Shown here in pieces: positions 47,101-59,500 of a DNA stretch of 64,000 nucleotides. Position numbers and translations under genes: made by a program. The DNA lies in contig CM077597.1 in assembly GCA_039654915.1 (NCBI GenBank), positions 43,064,001 through 43,128,000 of the forward strand, read 5' to 3'. The notes under the pieces were generated by a model. The model was given only the letters and a program-made list of their open reading frames with translations. It made no database searches and was not told the origin of the DNA. The stretch comes from Aquilaria yunnanensis (Eukaryota > Streptophyta > Magnoliopsida > Malvales > Thymelaeaceae). The first letter of the stretch is position 1, and each line of letters begins with the position of its first letter.

Positions 47101-49593
47101 AGCAAGCTGCCTTGCCACCATGTCGTAGATCTGAAGAAGACTTTCCACCAGCTCAGAACCTTCAGAATTCACCTCAATCCTGAAAAATGCATCTTCGGCG
47201 TAACCTCGGGAAAGTTTCTTGGGTACATGGTATCAGAAAGAGGCATTGATGCTAACCCAGAGAAAGTTAAGGCTCTGCTTGAATTCCGAACTCTCGTCAC
47301 AATGAAAGACGTGCAGAGACTCACCGGAAGGATAACCTCTCTTAGTAGGTTCATTTCTAGGTATGGAGACCGGTGTCGAGCATTCTTCAAAGTCCTCACT
47401 AAGGCAGCAAAAAAGGAAGGCAACCTCGGATGTGATGATCATCCTTGGAATAAGGACTGCCAAAAGGCTTGGGAAGAACTCAAAGCCTATGTGGCCCGTC
47501 TGCCTACTCTTCGGCAACCTCGCGAGGGAGAGTCCCTCGTGTTGTACCTCACAGTCACAGAAAAAGCAGTAAGCTCGGTCCTTCTGAAAGAGGAGGGGCT
47601 GAAGCAATGGCCGGTTTATTATGTAAGCAAGTCCCTGCATGGCGCCGAAGTCAGGTATCCCTTGCTACAAAAAGCTATATATGCCCTGGTACTGGCGGGA
47701 AGAAGACTACGGCCATATTTTCAGGCTCACCCAATCATCGTCCGAAGTAGTCTACCTCTACGGGACGTCATGAGGAAAGTTGATCATTCGGGAAGGCTTT
47801 CCAAATGGTGTATAGAGCTAGGCGAGTACGACATTACTTATGAACCTCGAGAAGCCATAAAAGCGCAAGCTCTGGCAGACTTCATTGCCGAAGTACCCAT
47901 CACCGAGGACAGCCATTCGGATCCTGGCGAAGGTGAGCTAGAATGGACTTTGTACGTAGATGGAGCCTCAGGGTTTGAACACCAGGGAGTTGGGGTAATT
48001 ATCAGAGGCCCCGAAGGTCTAGAAGTAATGAAGGCCATCAAGTTCGGCTTTAACATCACCAACAATATGGCTGAATACAAAGCCTTGATAGCAGGGTTAC
48101 GCTTGGCCAGAAAAATTGGTGTAAGAAACTTGGAAGCCCACAGCGATTCCCAGCTGGTAGTTCAACAAATAGCGGGGGACTATGGGGCGAAGGACCCGAC
48201 CTTGGCAAAATACCATGAACTGGTAAGAAAGTTTATCCGGGAGTTCGACACCGTACGAATAAAAAATGTACCTCATCGAGATAATGCCGAGGCAGATTGC
48301 TTGGCGAAGTCGAAAACATGCATCGAGGTGCTAAACCACCCGAGCATCACAGTGCTGAGCATAGTAACCTCGGGAAAAGGCTGGAAAGATCCGATAAAAA
48401 GGTATCTCACAACCAGTGAGCTCCCCGAAGACCCCAGCGAAGCGACAAAAGTGCGAAGGCGTTCCGGTCGTTTCTTCCTAATCGTAGAAGAATTATATCG
48501 GCAGGGGTATGCAAATCCACTACAGAGGTGTGTTGGCGAAGAAGATACTGAAATGATCCTCGAAGAAGTTCACGAAGGCGCTTGTGGTTCGTACATTGGA
48601 ACCGACGCCCTGGCAGCAGTTATACTTCGGCAAGGATACTTTTGGCCTACCCTAAGAAAAGACGCTAGGAAGTTCATCCAGAAATGTGGGAATTGCCAAA
48701 GACACACGAGTATCCAAAGGGCACCCTCGGAATTGGTAACTTCGGCTGACTATCCCTGGCCATTCGCAGTTTGGGGCATAGACCTCATTGGGGCACTCCC
48801 GACAGCGCCTGGAGGCGTGAAGTTCTGTGTGGTCGCAGTAGATTATTTCTCCAAATGGGTTGAGGCAGAACCCTTGGCGACTATCTCGGAAAAAGATGTG
48901 CAGAAGTTCGTATGGAAGAACATTGTGTGCAGATTCGGTATACCGAGGGTGTTAGTTGCCGATAATGGATCCCAGTTTACGGACAAAAGGTTCCAAGAAT
49001 TTATCAACAACCTCGGAATAAAAATGCACTTTGCCCCAGTAGCTCACCCCCAAAGCAATGGGCAAGTAGAAGTATCTAATAGGACCATAAAAGAGGGTCT
49101 GAAAAAGAGGTTGGGGGAAGCAAAAGGGAAATGGCCAGGAGAGCTCCCAAGTGTGTTATGGAGCTACCGAACAACACCCCGAAGAGCCACAGGGGAAACA
49201 CCTTTTTCCCTTGTTTTCGGTACAGAGGCCATCATCCCAATTGAGGTAGTACAACCATCGGTGCAAGTACAAGTGTTTGATTAAAGGGGAAATGACCTCA
49301 GCCTGACAGCCAAGATGGACCTCATTAGTGAACACAGAGAAATAGCCGAGCTGAGAAGAAAAGCTATAAACTTGCGCGCCAAGCCGAAGGGAATAAAGAA
49401 AGGAGACCTCGTTCTCCGAAAGGCTGAAGTTGAGCCCCGAAGGCCATCCCATGGAGTACTTGGCTCAAATTGGGAAGGTCCTTATCTGGTACTTGCCGAA
49501 GTGTGAAAAGGGGTTTACAAGCTCGGCGATGCCGAAGGCGTAGAATCAAAAAATACATGGCATTCGGATGCCTTGAAAAAATTCTATGCTTAG
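44173..49593 (+). pseudogene. Gypsy-2 gag-pro-pol, single frame with seven nonsense codons
   Basis: One continuous frame of about 1,807 codons from ATG 44173 to TAG 49591. In-frame stops: 44215, 44305, 44704, 45631, 46324, 49282 and 49504; no frameshift. Gag (to about residue 486) has the CQFHRDHGHDTEDC zinc-binding-like motif near residue 452. Protease has LLDDGSNADVLF (about residue 588). RT has CIDFRNLND, LDAFSGYHQI and MPFGLKNAGATYQ, but its active site reads Y-V-D-E (47077-47088) instead of Y-V-D-D. RNase H has LYVDGAS, NNMAEYKAL, AHSDSQLV and HRDNAEAD. In the integrase zinc-binding region the second His appears to be Tyr (48592-48594). The DD35E core is intact (D 48781, D 48961, E 49069). 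Each stop is one transition from a CAA, CAG or CGA codon. Confidence 0.93.
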
Positions 49594-50008
49594 GATTTTG
49601 GTGGGAAAATTGTACAAGTTAGAAAAATTTCTAAGTACAAAAGTTTCTTAGGAAAATTTTTCTAAGTATAGAAGCTTCTTTTCACCAGAACAGTCGTCGC
49701 CAGAAGAAAGCTTATTTACAAAGGTTATCAACCTTCCCTGAAGATTGGAGATTCACTGAAGAGAATTTCTCGAAGGTAATTCCAAGGCTAATTGGCGTAA
49801 TAAGTCTAGCTATGATCTTTCGAAGTCTCTTGAGCGAACGTGTTCGGGACAATGAGAAATAAAAGATTTTTGCGCAACAGACTTAGCCAAAAATTCATGA
49901 AAGAAGGAATCTTTATTAACAAACATGGATCTGAGTACAGAAAAGGAAGCTCGCCAAAAGAAGAAGTACAAAAAAGGAGAAAAAGAAGGCAAAGGGCCCT
50001 AAAAGAGA
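49594..50008. other. Spacer between Gypsy-2 pol and the antisense gene
   Basis: Contains two near-repeats of 'tctaagtaca/tata...agttc/agcttct' around 49630-49680. No coding potential was recognised. Transcripts of pol and of the antisense gene converge here, so polyadenylation signals of both would be expected. Confidence 0.5.
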
Positions 50009-52490
50009 CTAAGGGACCTCGGTGTCTCGGGAGCCACCAGCTCTTGCGTCCTTGTCCACCGCCTTCGGCGCCGGAAGAGGAAATGGCAAGTGGAGGTGCT
50101 CAATTTTTGACCAAGACCACCGAGGCCCCTCGGGGATGTTCAGGGCCGCCAAAAAGGAGAGGTCTAGACCCGGAAACCTCTGCAGAACTTGATGATGAGC
50201 GAGGCAAAAGCCGTCCTGAAAACCGACCTTGGTCGCTTGGTCGGCCTTCTCCTTCGCAACAGCTAAGTCCTCAAGCTCTTTCTCTAGGTCAGCGATCTCC
50301 TTTTTCAGTGCCTTCGTCTTCTTCTTCTTTGGCTCCTTCTTCAAAGACTCGACCTCGGCCTGGAGCGCGGCCTTCTCAGCAAGCACCTTCGCTAGGAGAG
50401 CCTCAGACTCTAACTTCTCCTCTTGATATGCCTCGTTTGCCGAAGTTAGCTCCGCCACCTTGGAACCGAGGTCAGATATCTTTTGGGAGGAGTCCTTCAG
50501 AAGTTCCTCTTTTTCCTTCAACAACTCCTCCCGAACGGCAGCAACCTCCTTCTTTGCAGCTTGAGCCGTCTCCAAATTCTTTGCGACCAAGTCGGAGCAC
50601 ATGACCTTGGATTTCTCCACACAGTCTAAGGCCCAGGCTTGGAACACCGCTTGGTTTGCTGCCCGAACCCTAAGGAGGCCGCTGTACCCCAACAGCTCCA
50701 AACTAAGAACAAAGTTAGTAAGGCAAAAAATGAGTCAAACACTTAGAAGAAATCAAAAGGAAAACAAGGCGCGAAGTATACCTGGGCAGCGTGCTCGGAA
50801 ACTTCTGTAGCAAGGGACTCTTCGTCCGGACAAGCCTTGAAAATAGCCTTGAAAGAGGCCTCGGTGAGGATCCCCTTTGAAATTTGGTTGGCCATTTGCT
50901 GGCAGTCGCCGGAGTACAAGTTCATGTCCTCCGTAAATGACCAGAAAGGCTCCCTCGGGATCTTCCCCTTCAGGACGTGGGAATCCCGAAGGGCCCGTTT
51001 CCGGGCGTGTTCGGCCACCCACCCCGAAGATGGTACCTCCTCTGCACGACAAGACAAGAAACTTGTTAAGGCAAGCAATTCTCAAAGTTCAAAAAATAAA
51101 AATACTGCAGCTTGTCCAAAGAACGAACCTGGCGGCACCTCGGTGACATCATCGTCAGCGTCCCGGACCCCCTCGACAGAAATTTCCTTGCCTTTTCCCT
51201 TCTGGCGCTCCTCGGCAGAAGGGACTTCCACCAAGGCGTCCAGAAGAGCCGCCGAGGAAGTGGGACTCCGAGAAAGGGCGTTAGCAGCGACCTCGGTCGG
51301 TGGGGCAACAACAACGTCAGGCTGTTCGCGCGCCTCCTCGGGAATTTCCGGGTGAGGAAGAGGCGCGTCTTTCTTCGCCCGTTTTGCCGATGATGGCCCG
51401 GCCCCAGACGATTTCCGCCTTCGGGAAATGGCCTTCTTTGTTTGCTCCCCCTTCTCGGCTTGACCGAGGAAGAGCGCCTTGTAGTAAGCAGCGGACTCGT
51501 CGCCCATCTCTGAAACAGAAGGAAAACATCAGTGTGAGTCTAAGATGTGTCTATAACAAAAAACTTTTGAGATAACTCACGCTCACAAAAGGTCTCGTAA
51601 GTAACCTCTTCCCGAAGGAGTTTTACCAGCCAGGAGTCTTTCCCTGCGATGGCAGGAGCCGGCATCTCGAGGTCTGTCTTGTGCTCTTTCACTACCCCTA
51701 GCTCCCGAAGGACCTCCTCGATCATCAGTTTCCACATGATGGGGAAGGGGTAGAGGGAGCGTGAAGGGACCTCGGAGTCCCAGTCAGAGACTGCCCGGAT
51801 CCGTCTGTCGAAGTCCGTGAACTTGGCCGCCAACTCAGGAGTCAGCAGCCTCTTCGGGTCTACAACATCCGTCTCCAGCCTTCTCGAAGCTCACTCGGTC
51901 GGAACGTATGACCAGGCCTCCTCCATCTTCAGAAAAAAGAATTTTTCTTGCCACCCTCGCCAACTGTCCTTAGTGGCGAAGGTGAACATATACTTTTTGC
52001 TCCCTGATCCTCGAGGCAGCATGGAGTAAAAGCCACCCTTCGGGATTGTATAGAGCTTATAATACTGCATAAAAAGAATGAAATGGGGTTCTATTTCGAA
52101 AACGCCGCACATGCAAAGGAATGCGTTAAAATAGCAGTACGAGTTCGGGGGAAGTTGATTTACGGCAATACCATGAAATTGGAAAAAGTCACAAATCACC
52201 CTCGAGGGAGGAAACCGAAGTATGGCCTTTAGTTGGGCGTGAAAAACGGTAACCTCATTTCGGCGGTTCATAAAACTGACCACCTGAGGGCCAGGAAGTC
52301 TGGTGGTGGCATAAGAAGGAAGAAAAAACTTTTTGGTCCATCTTTCTAGTTTTTCTGAAGACGTACAGCAAGAAGAGGAAGCCAGCTCTCTGGGATGGGG
52401 GAAATAGACATAAGAGGAGTTGGCAAAGACATTTTCAAGTAAAAAAGGACTTCGAGGGACCAAAAACTGACTTCGGGAAAGCTTTCAGAA
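50009..52490 (-). CDS. Antisense gene of Gypsy-2 (Transposase_28 / 'putative gypsy-type transposon' family), four exons
   Basis: Minus-strand exons, inferred from frame and splice sites: about 52490-51581, 51509-51129, 51041-50782, 50695-50009. All introns are GT-AG and phases join. From 52463 the four exons total 2,211 nt (737 codons), a multiple of three. The N-terminal part has YFPHPRE, NSYCYFNAFLCMCGVFEIEPHF, FYSMLPRGS and WQEKFFFL, the pattern of the plant 'putative gypsy type transposon' family. The middle is acidic and low-complexity with a basic RRRKSS stretch. The C-terminal part has a long heptad coiled coil (about 50640-50260) rich in KEELLK and EKELEDL, ending DGFCLAHHQVLQRFPGL. 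One in-frame TGA interrupts exon 1 (51893-51891). The true start exon is not resolved and the last acceptor is weak. Function unknown; a similar ORF lies in Gypsy-1. Confidence 0.72.
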
Positions 52491-53108
52491 AAGCAAAAGA
52501 GCACAGAAAATCAAAGGATTTTGATAGTCAAAACCCACCAAACGCTTTGCCAAAATCTGGGTTCAGAGTCGCTGTCATAAAAGGTGGCCGGAAATCACCT
52601 GAGAAAAAGCACCGCCGTGAAAAACGCAAAAATAGTTGAGAGCAGGGGAAGAGCAAAAGCAGAACAAAAGGAACTTATGACGGAATAGGCTATATATAGG
52701 CCGAAGGCGGATAGGCGAACCGGCGCCATAAGTACTCCACGAAGGCGAACAGTCGCTATAACTGCTCCTTGCGTCTAAAAAGGAACACCTGCCGTAACCG
52801 ATGAAGTCCCCTCCAATGATAGCGTGCCATGTGTCAGCCGTCGCGCCAAACAAGGGACACGCCTTCTGACACCCCTAAACCCTGGGCACGCCGCTCCATA
52901 CTGACACGCCTGGTTATGAGACACGACGTTGCGCAGACCTACAAAAGGAAAGAAGTGGGTTACCTCGAAGGCACCAAAAGACAGGCTATGGTCGAACAGT
53001 CTATGTCTTCGGACAAAAAGGTGCATCTTCGGCACAGCTATTACACCTAAGACCCCCGAAGGGCGCCCTCAGAAAGCCTACAAACCGAAGTTTTCACTTC
53101 GACCTCCC
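52491..53108. other. 5' region of the antisense gene and pre-LTR spacer
   Basis: No conserved frame. It contains the TATA box at 52691-52698 and, downstream of it in minus-strand sense, a possible short leader exon with an ATG near 52580. I could not connect that ATG in phase to the main ORF. Confidence 0.5.
52691..52698 (-). promoter_or_regulatory. TATA box of the antisense gene
   Basis: The minus strand reads CCTATATATAGCC. It lies about 200-230 bp upstream of the antisense coding exon. On the plus strand no gene begins here, so the box most plausibly drives the antisense transcript. Confidence 0.55.
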
Positions 53109-53121
53109 GAAGGGGGGCATG
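53109..53121 (+). promoter_or_regulatory. Polypurine tract of Gypsy-2
   Basis: gaaggggggcatg directly before the 3' LTR; plus-strand DNA synthesis would be primed here. The same ggcatg|TGAT junction is seen in Gypsy-1. Confidence 0.85.
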
Positions 53122-53983
53122 TGATAGCCGAAGGGCTATCGCCTCTCTCAGTACATACATCCTGCCAATAGTATGGTCAGGAAAACTGGCGTTACCCGAA
53201 AGAGACGATATCACGGACCTCGGAAAGGAGCGAAGTCAAAATACCCCGAACTCGAGACTTCGGCTAGAACGTCAGGAATTCCAAGGATGCCACCGGCTCC
53301 CTCGGGAGACCAAACGGATTGCCTTCGGAGATGAAGAACCAGCTATTTCAAGCAGGAGAGAATCTCCCCAAAGGCAAAACCCCCGAACCAGGGAACTCCT
53401 CGAACTACAGGCATAATTCCCGAAGAAGGGCGTCCGTACCGAAAGACGACCTCGCCGGAAAACCTTGGGAGTACGGCATGGGCATTTAAGGAGCCTCTGA
53501 CATGTCGTCCACATGCGCTACACGTTGCCTTGAGGAGCGGTCTGACACGCCGACGCCGTCCAAGTCTTGTCACGACCTGTCTCGGTCCGAGACCCGAGGA
53601 GCCTACAAACGGTTACCTGTCCCCTACGCCCGGAAGTACAAATCGCATCTGACTGAACACGTGTCGTGATCTGAATGGGCTAGGCACCACTACAAATACC
53701 AGGAAACAAGCCATGGCAAGGGATCCCGACCCCTCTCCCTGAGAAAACACGAACAGGCAAGACCACCTATCCTCTTAGTGCTCTTCCTTTATCTCCTCTC
53801 AGAACACTGACTTGGGCGTCGGAGGCTCCTCCCCGGAAAAACACTCCGGGGACCTCCTGACCTCTTTTCTTCTGAGCATTTCAGGCACATTCCTCTGGGG
53901 AACCTTTGCTCCAGACGACCTCCCTCACAGGAAGTCCCTCCCGAAGTCATAATGTCACCCGACCAAGATGCTACAGGGCATCA
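53122..53983 (+). repeat. 3' LTR of Gypsy-2
   Basis: 862 bp, aligned with the 5' LTR. The TATA box equivalent reads TACAAATA (5' copy: TATAAATA). It ends gggcatca, followed by the target duplication gcttg. Confidence 0.95.
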
Positions 53984-53988
53984 GCTTG

Positions 53989-54143
53989 TTCTCCCACTTA
54001 TTTCTACAAAGGGCTGGAATGGCCTTGCCTATATAGTTCCTCTCCTATCAAGAAGTATCTTATGGCTTTTTCTTTGAATTTGGCTACTTGTCATGTCTTT
54101 GAGCAAGGTTCCATAGATCAATCAGTCTTTCAATGGGGCACTC
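53989..54143 (-). pseudogene. Gypsy-1 pol fragment (RNase H-integrase junction)
   Basis: The minus strand reads FLIGEELYRQGHSSPL, matching LIVEELYRQGYANPLQRC of Gypsy-2 pol. It continues directly into 43249 leftwards once Gypsy-2 is removed, which proves the nesting. Confidence 0.82.
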
Positions 54144-56560
54144 TGTAACGACTCTCTAAAAATTTGGTCATAATTACTGAGATAATATTGGTTATTTTAG
54201 TAATTTAATATACTTAGAATATTTAATGCAAGCAAATTCTCGGTTTAATAAAGTATAGTAACTTAAAGATGACAAAATTGGTCATTTAAGAAAATCGGAC
54301 CAAGAAGGGCATTTTAGTCATTTCATATAGTGACCCTTTTTTATTTCATGGTTGAGTAGAGCATGGAAAAATATTAAATTTAAGGTATCACGGTTTTTTG
54401 TGATTCTCGCTCTACCATTGTGAAATTATGACTTGACTAAATTGTTTGTAAATGGTTTATGTGTAACCTGCAAAAGTATCAGGCCTAAATTGCATGTATC
54501 TCAAAGCTGAGGACTGGGTGTGTAATTAAGGTGAAGGAGGATTCAGACGCGAAATAACTCCGATTTTGGTCCTAAGTTTTCTGTTCGGTCCTGGATAAGT
54601 CCCCAACGTACTATTGTGTACAAAGAAGGGACCAGGTGCTTGGCATGTGCCTTTTGAGCCTACATAAGTTGACTTCCAATGTTTTGCTCGGCCATCTTCT
54701 TCCTCCAGCTCCAGACTACCTGAAACCTCTCTGCCCCCTTCGAAACTCCATAGCCTAACCAAATCCAAGCTCCAATCGATAAAAATAAATCATAATTAAG
54801 CAAATTTTGGAAGGAAAATCAAGTATGGAACCATCCTAGGCTTGAATTTCAAGCTATTTGTTCAAGTAAGTTTGTTTTGGTCTTCCCTTGTTTTTGAGAT
54901 TCATATGGTTCTGTAGCTGCTGGAATCACTGAATTGAAGCTAGTTCTTCTTGGCTTATTAAGGGAAAAACAACAAGAAAAGCTTAGGAATCAAGCTTAAG
55001 TAAGAAGTAACCCAAACCAGGTTTGATTCAAGGGTAAAAGCTAATTTAGTTATTTCTTGTTCTTGATTAATTCCAGGTTTTATATGTTGATTAATCTGGA
55101 ATTTATTGTGTTTGAATCAAATTTTGTTGAGCAAGAGATAAGAAATTAAAGAGGACCAAGGAATGTTTTATATGTGTGTTGAGTAAAGGGCCGGTTAATT
55201 GGAATCCATTAAGAAGGTTATTCCTAACCACTTAATCCATAAGGATGGTTGTGGTATTGTCCTAGTTATGGTTTATTTATGTAGCTAAATGATCAATTAA
55301 AAGAGAAATACTCAAGCTACTATAAAGGGTACAAAGAAGAATACAAAAACCGAGACCATAAGGACATTGAAGTTGGTGCTTGCTTGAATTAATTATTCAA
55401 GGTAAGGGATTTTAAGTTCAAATTAAAATTGATGCATTATGTAATTTTACAATGCATTAATTAAGAGAGTAAGAGGTGGACAAGAAGTGACTTAAGGACT
55501 ATGTAATTAAATAGCCCTTAAGTAAGTATACAGGGTACTAAGTATTCAAGATGGGCTTTGACGCTCAAGAGTATCCTAGCTAAGCTACCAAGCTTAGTAA
55601 GAATAAGCCACCAAGAACTGTTGTATAGTGTGAGTAAGGGTAAGTAATGGCAAGCCAAGCTTGCTAAGGCAAGAGTTAAGCTCTTGTAAGAAGGACTAAG
55701 TTGAGGATGGGTTCCCCGCCACAGAATCCATACTAGTGGCCATTAGTCAAGACCTCATAATGTTTTGAGCTCACGTTAAGATGTGTATATATGTTATATA
55801 TGCCGGCTCCTAAATTTTATTTTGTAGGTATTTACTTCCTTACTGAAAATTTATGATTCTCATTCCCTTAAGTATCACATTGTGCAGATACTAGTAGTGT
55901 GAAGCCTAACACGCACTGAAGGGTTGTTAAGCAAGGTTTTGGTGCAGGTATTTAAAATACCATGAATCTTTAATGATTCTAAGTTATTGGTTAGTAATAT
56001 TATTGTACTAACTAAGTTATTTAAAATAGCCTTGACAGATACAGGCAAAGTGCACAAGGAGAAGTTGGACCTCTCATTTCTGGAGCTTCTATGCTCTGGT
56101 GGAAGTTATTTTGATAGGCTTAGACTTTGTACATATTAGGTACTTAAATACCAAGGAAATGCCTCTAGTTTGACTAGTGTGTATGGACTTACTTAGTGTA
56201 TATATCTATATATGCACTATGGTTGCTTATGGATGTACATAAGTTAAGTGTTATGTGTACATAAGTTAATGCTTGCAGTTTAAATAAACATGTTTATATG
56301 ACTTCGGTATGTGTTTCAAGTGTTTTATGAATCTGATGGAAACTATTTTGAAAATTTTTATTTATTACTTTTATTATTTCTCTCCAAATGCCAAAGTTAA
56401 GCATGCATGAATTCATGTCATATGATAATCAACTAGTATGAAGTTTTAAACAACGCAAGTATTAGCTTAGCCATATGCAACTAAGAGCAAGAATACTAAA
56501 TCCTGATTATCCTAAGATCCTGGGAACACCCTATATCAGTGTAAGCAAAAAGGTTCCCTC
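54144..56560 (+). mobile_element. LTR of the TGTAACG Gypsy family, inserted in Gypsy-1 pol
   Basis: Starts tgtaacgactctctaaaaat at 54144 and runs about 2.4 kb with no gag-pol. It separates the RNase H part of Gypsy-1 from its integrase part. It shares blocks with 5472-22738 (aagggcattttagtc-type region; aagggttgttaagc at 55919) and resembles 15519-17879 read in reverse. Flanks cactc (54139-54143) and catcg near 56561 do not match well, so the right end is approximate. Confidence 0.65.
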
Positions 56561-56564
56561 ACAT

Positions 56565-59500
56565 CGTCCATCGTCCTTGGTACTTATAATGTGCAACCTT
56601 TTGATGCTAGGGGCTTCCCTTATTTTGCTTATTCAAGGGATTTTACTAATGAGTCAGTGTTGCCATTTTCTTTTCGAGTTTAACTTCTTCTCCTATACTT
56701 AAATGAATTTTTTAGTAACTTTTCCACAAGATCAAAATATTTTCTAAGTCTTGGTTCTTTGACCTCGTCTTTTCCCTTCAACTGCTAAATCGGCAGTTAA
56801 GAATCACTACATGCTCAAAGTGATTTGATGGCCATATTTTTAGCCAATTCAAGATCAGCAATCAAATCTTTATATTCAGTGACCAAATTTGATTGATTTT
56901 GGGGTTTCTATACCTTTAGGACCTTAAAGAATTATTTTGATGCCTTGGTGATCTATGCTAGAGGCTCCATCAATGAATAGAGCCTACTTGGATTCTTTTT
57001 CTTCCTAATTAAATCATATTGCTTCAGCATTTCCAGGAGCTTAACAGTGAAGTTAGCTAGGGCCTCTGCCTTGATCACCTTTATTGGTTCATAAATTATG
57101 TCGTATTCTTAGAGTTTGATACACCAATTGGACAAGCACCCTGAGTGATCGACTCTTTTCATGACGTCTCTTAGTGGGAGGTTACTTTGGACAATGATAG
57201 TATGCCTTTGGAAGTATGGCTGAAGTCATCATCCTGCAAATATTGAAGCATAAATTTCCTCTTGTAAGATCGGGTAACCAACTTTGTCATCATGCATGGA
57301 CTTACTAACATAATAATTGGTTATTGTTGCCCGGTCATTTTTTCATGCACTAGGACCAAGCTAACAACTTTTTCACTTGTGGTGAGGTGCAATAGGAGGG
57401 GCTCCCCATTCTTTAGTTGCCAAAGGTAGTTTGACTAAGTAGGCCTTCAATTTATCCTCTGTTTCTTGGCATTAATTCTTTGTTCTATCAAGACTATCCT
57501 TCACCAGCTTCAGCTCCTTCATTCATTCCTTTCTTTAGGACTTTAAAGTAGGTACGACATCAATCACCATAAGAGAAATGAAGTGGCTGAGGGCTGTTAT
57601 CCTTCTAGTCAACCTTTATATTTCTTTAATAAATCTTGGCACTCGAAAGTCAAGGAGTGCCTTAACCTTGTCTAAATTTGCATTAGTCCCTCATTTAGAG
57701 ACCATAAATCTAATGAACTTTATGACCTTGATGCTGAAGGCATAGTTTTCAGTGTTAAGTCATATGCCAAACTTCCTTAGTTATTAGAAGGTTGCCTAGA
57801 GATCCCCAATGTGGTCTTGGGGATTTCGGCTTTTGACGACCATAAAGTCGACATAAAATTCAATGTAACTGTCAATTTTTTTGGTGAACACTTTATCCAT
57901 GAGTTGTTGATAAGTTACTCTAACATTCTTGAAATTGAAGGGTATTTGCATGTAGTAAAAGTTGCTTTCATCAGTTATGAATGAGGTCTTTCCCTTATCA
58001 GTAGGATTCATTTGGATATAGTGATATCCGTAATAAGTGTCCAAGAAACTTTGGGTTTTATACTTAGTCATTAAATTGGGTAATTGGTGAATCGAAGGTA
58101 AAGGGTAGGAGTCCTTCGTGCAAGCACTATTGAATTTATGAAGTCTATGCACATTTGATGTTTGTCACTCCCTTTTTAGTGGCAATTATGAAAATACGAA
58201 GTTAGTTAGGATATTTTACCTCCCTTATCACACTCACCTCCAAAAGTCATTAAACTTTTTGTTTAATGAAAGTTTTTTTATTGGAGCGATAGTACATTTG
58301 TTTTGTTGTATAGGTCATGCTTCAGGATCAATCTTAAGACTATGTTGGATTATGTCTGGGCTTATGCTGAGCATATCCTTTGACAAGTAAACAAATATAT
58401 CTTTATTAGAAAGCAAGAAAGATACAAGCATGGTTTTCCCTTTTTGAGCACATGCTTCTCAATTTGGGTACTTTGACCAGAAAGCAGGTCTAAGCTCTTA
58501 GTCTCTACATCTTCATTTTTGTTCCTAACAACTTCAGAAGGCAACTTGTTGGGTGCATCTGAGGACTAAGCTCCAGAAGTGTATGTGTAGAATTTGCTTG
58601 GAGCCTATCTAGCCTTAGTCAATATGGTAAGATACTTCAACTTTGTCAATATAGATGTAGGCATCCCTTTACTCAACTTCAAAGGTAATGGTAAGATACT
58701 TGACATCAGTTCTCAAGTTTAAGTTACACTGAGTTTGACTTTTGAGGTTAGAATTGTAAGGAGATGGCACGTCTTTGACGATAAACCTCATCATAACCAA
58801 AGGGAAGAGTTCGGTGTTATCTTTGATTGATTTCCCTTATAGCATAAGGGAAAGGTCGATCCATCCTAGGACTAGTAGTTCTCCTGGCCCAATGTGGAAG
58901 GTAGGGGATGACATTAGGTTTAGCTTCAACTGAGAGATCCTTAAGATTTGAAAAATGTGGGCAAAAAGGACATTAGTGTCCTTGCCATCATCATAGAAAA
59001 CCTTTTTCACGTCCTAATTCTCAATTTAGGCCTTGGTTAAAAGATGGTCATCATGAGGAAATTTGATGTTTGACCTATCTTGCCTTATTAGTTGGTTTAT
59101 TGAGCTGTTAAATTCAACTAGCGTGATTTTGTGCCTACTTTTCTTCATTTCAACCAAAGAAGCCTAGTAGTAATGGTATGGTTCACTTTAGCTAGAAGAG
59201 GAGGTTGTTTCAAGGGCTTCGATCATTGTGATGATAGTTTGAGCCATTATCATCATCGTTATTTCTTCTCTCATTGTCCTTTCATTCATGACACTTTGGG
59301 GATAAGAGGCAGAGATCACCCCAACTACCCTATTTAATAAAAAACTCAAATGTATTTCTTCAATTGATGGCAATCCCCAGTGCCATCACTGTGGTCTCGA
59401 TAAAACTGACAATTATTCTTTATATTCCTTTTAATGTCTAAGGAAAATAGTTTTGGGCACTTAACACCTCTATGGTTTTCTAAGGCCATGAGGATGCTCA

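Larger units (their letters stand above)
43250..53988 (+). mobile_element. Gypsy-2: full-length Tat-like Ty3/Gypsy retrotransposon with antisense gene
   Basis: Element 43255-53983 plus its 5-bp target duplication gcttg (43250-43254, 53984-53988). It contains two LTRs, a TGGCGCC-type primer site, one gag-pro-pol frame in the order PR-RT-RH-IN (Ty3/Gypsy), an antisense spliced gene and a polypurine tract. The antisense ORF downstream of pol and the CHHC gag motif point to the Tat group (Retand-like elements carry such ORFs). It is markedly richer in G+C than its surroundings, with frequent ccgaag and ctcgg words. It inserted into the integrase part of Gypsy-1 pol. Seven nonsense codons and an altered RT active site indicate it is inactive. 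Confidence 0.95.

Noticed and set aside
49840..50604. 254-codon plus-strand frame in Gypsy-2
   Set aside because: It is the exact complement of the coiled-coil exon of the antisense gene. Its Ser/Pro/Lys-rich composition is the mirror of that repeat-like coding sequence, with no domain of its own.
57796..58152. Isolated RT as a pararetrovirus remnant
   Set aside because: Flanking gag, protease, RNase H, primer site and LTRs all belong to Gypsy-1 in the correct order; no movement-protein or virus-specific domain was seen.
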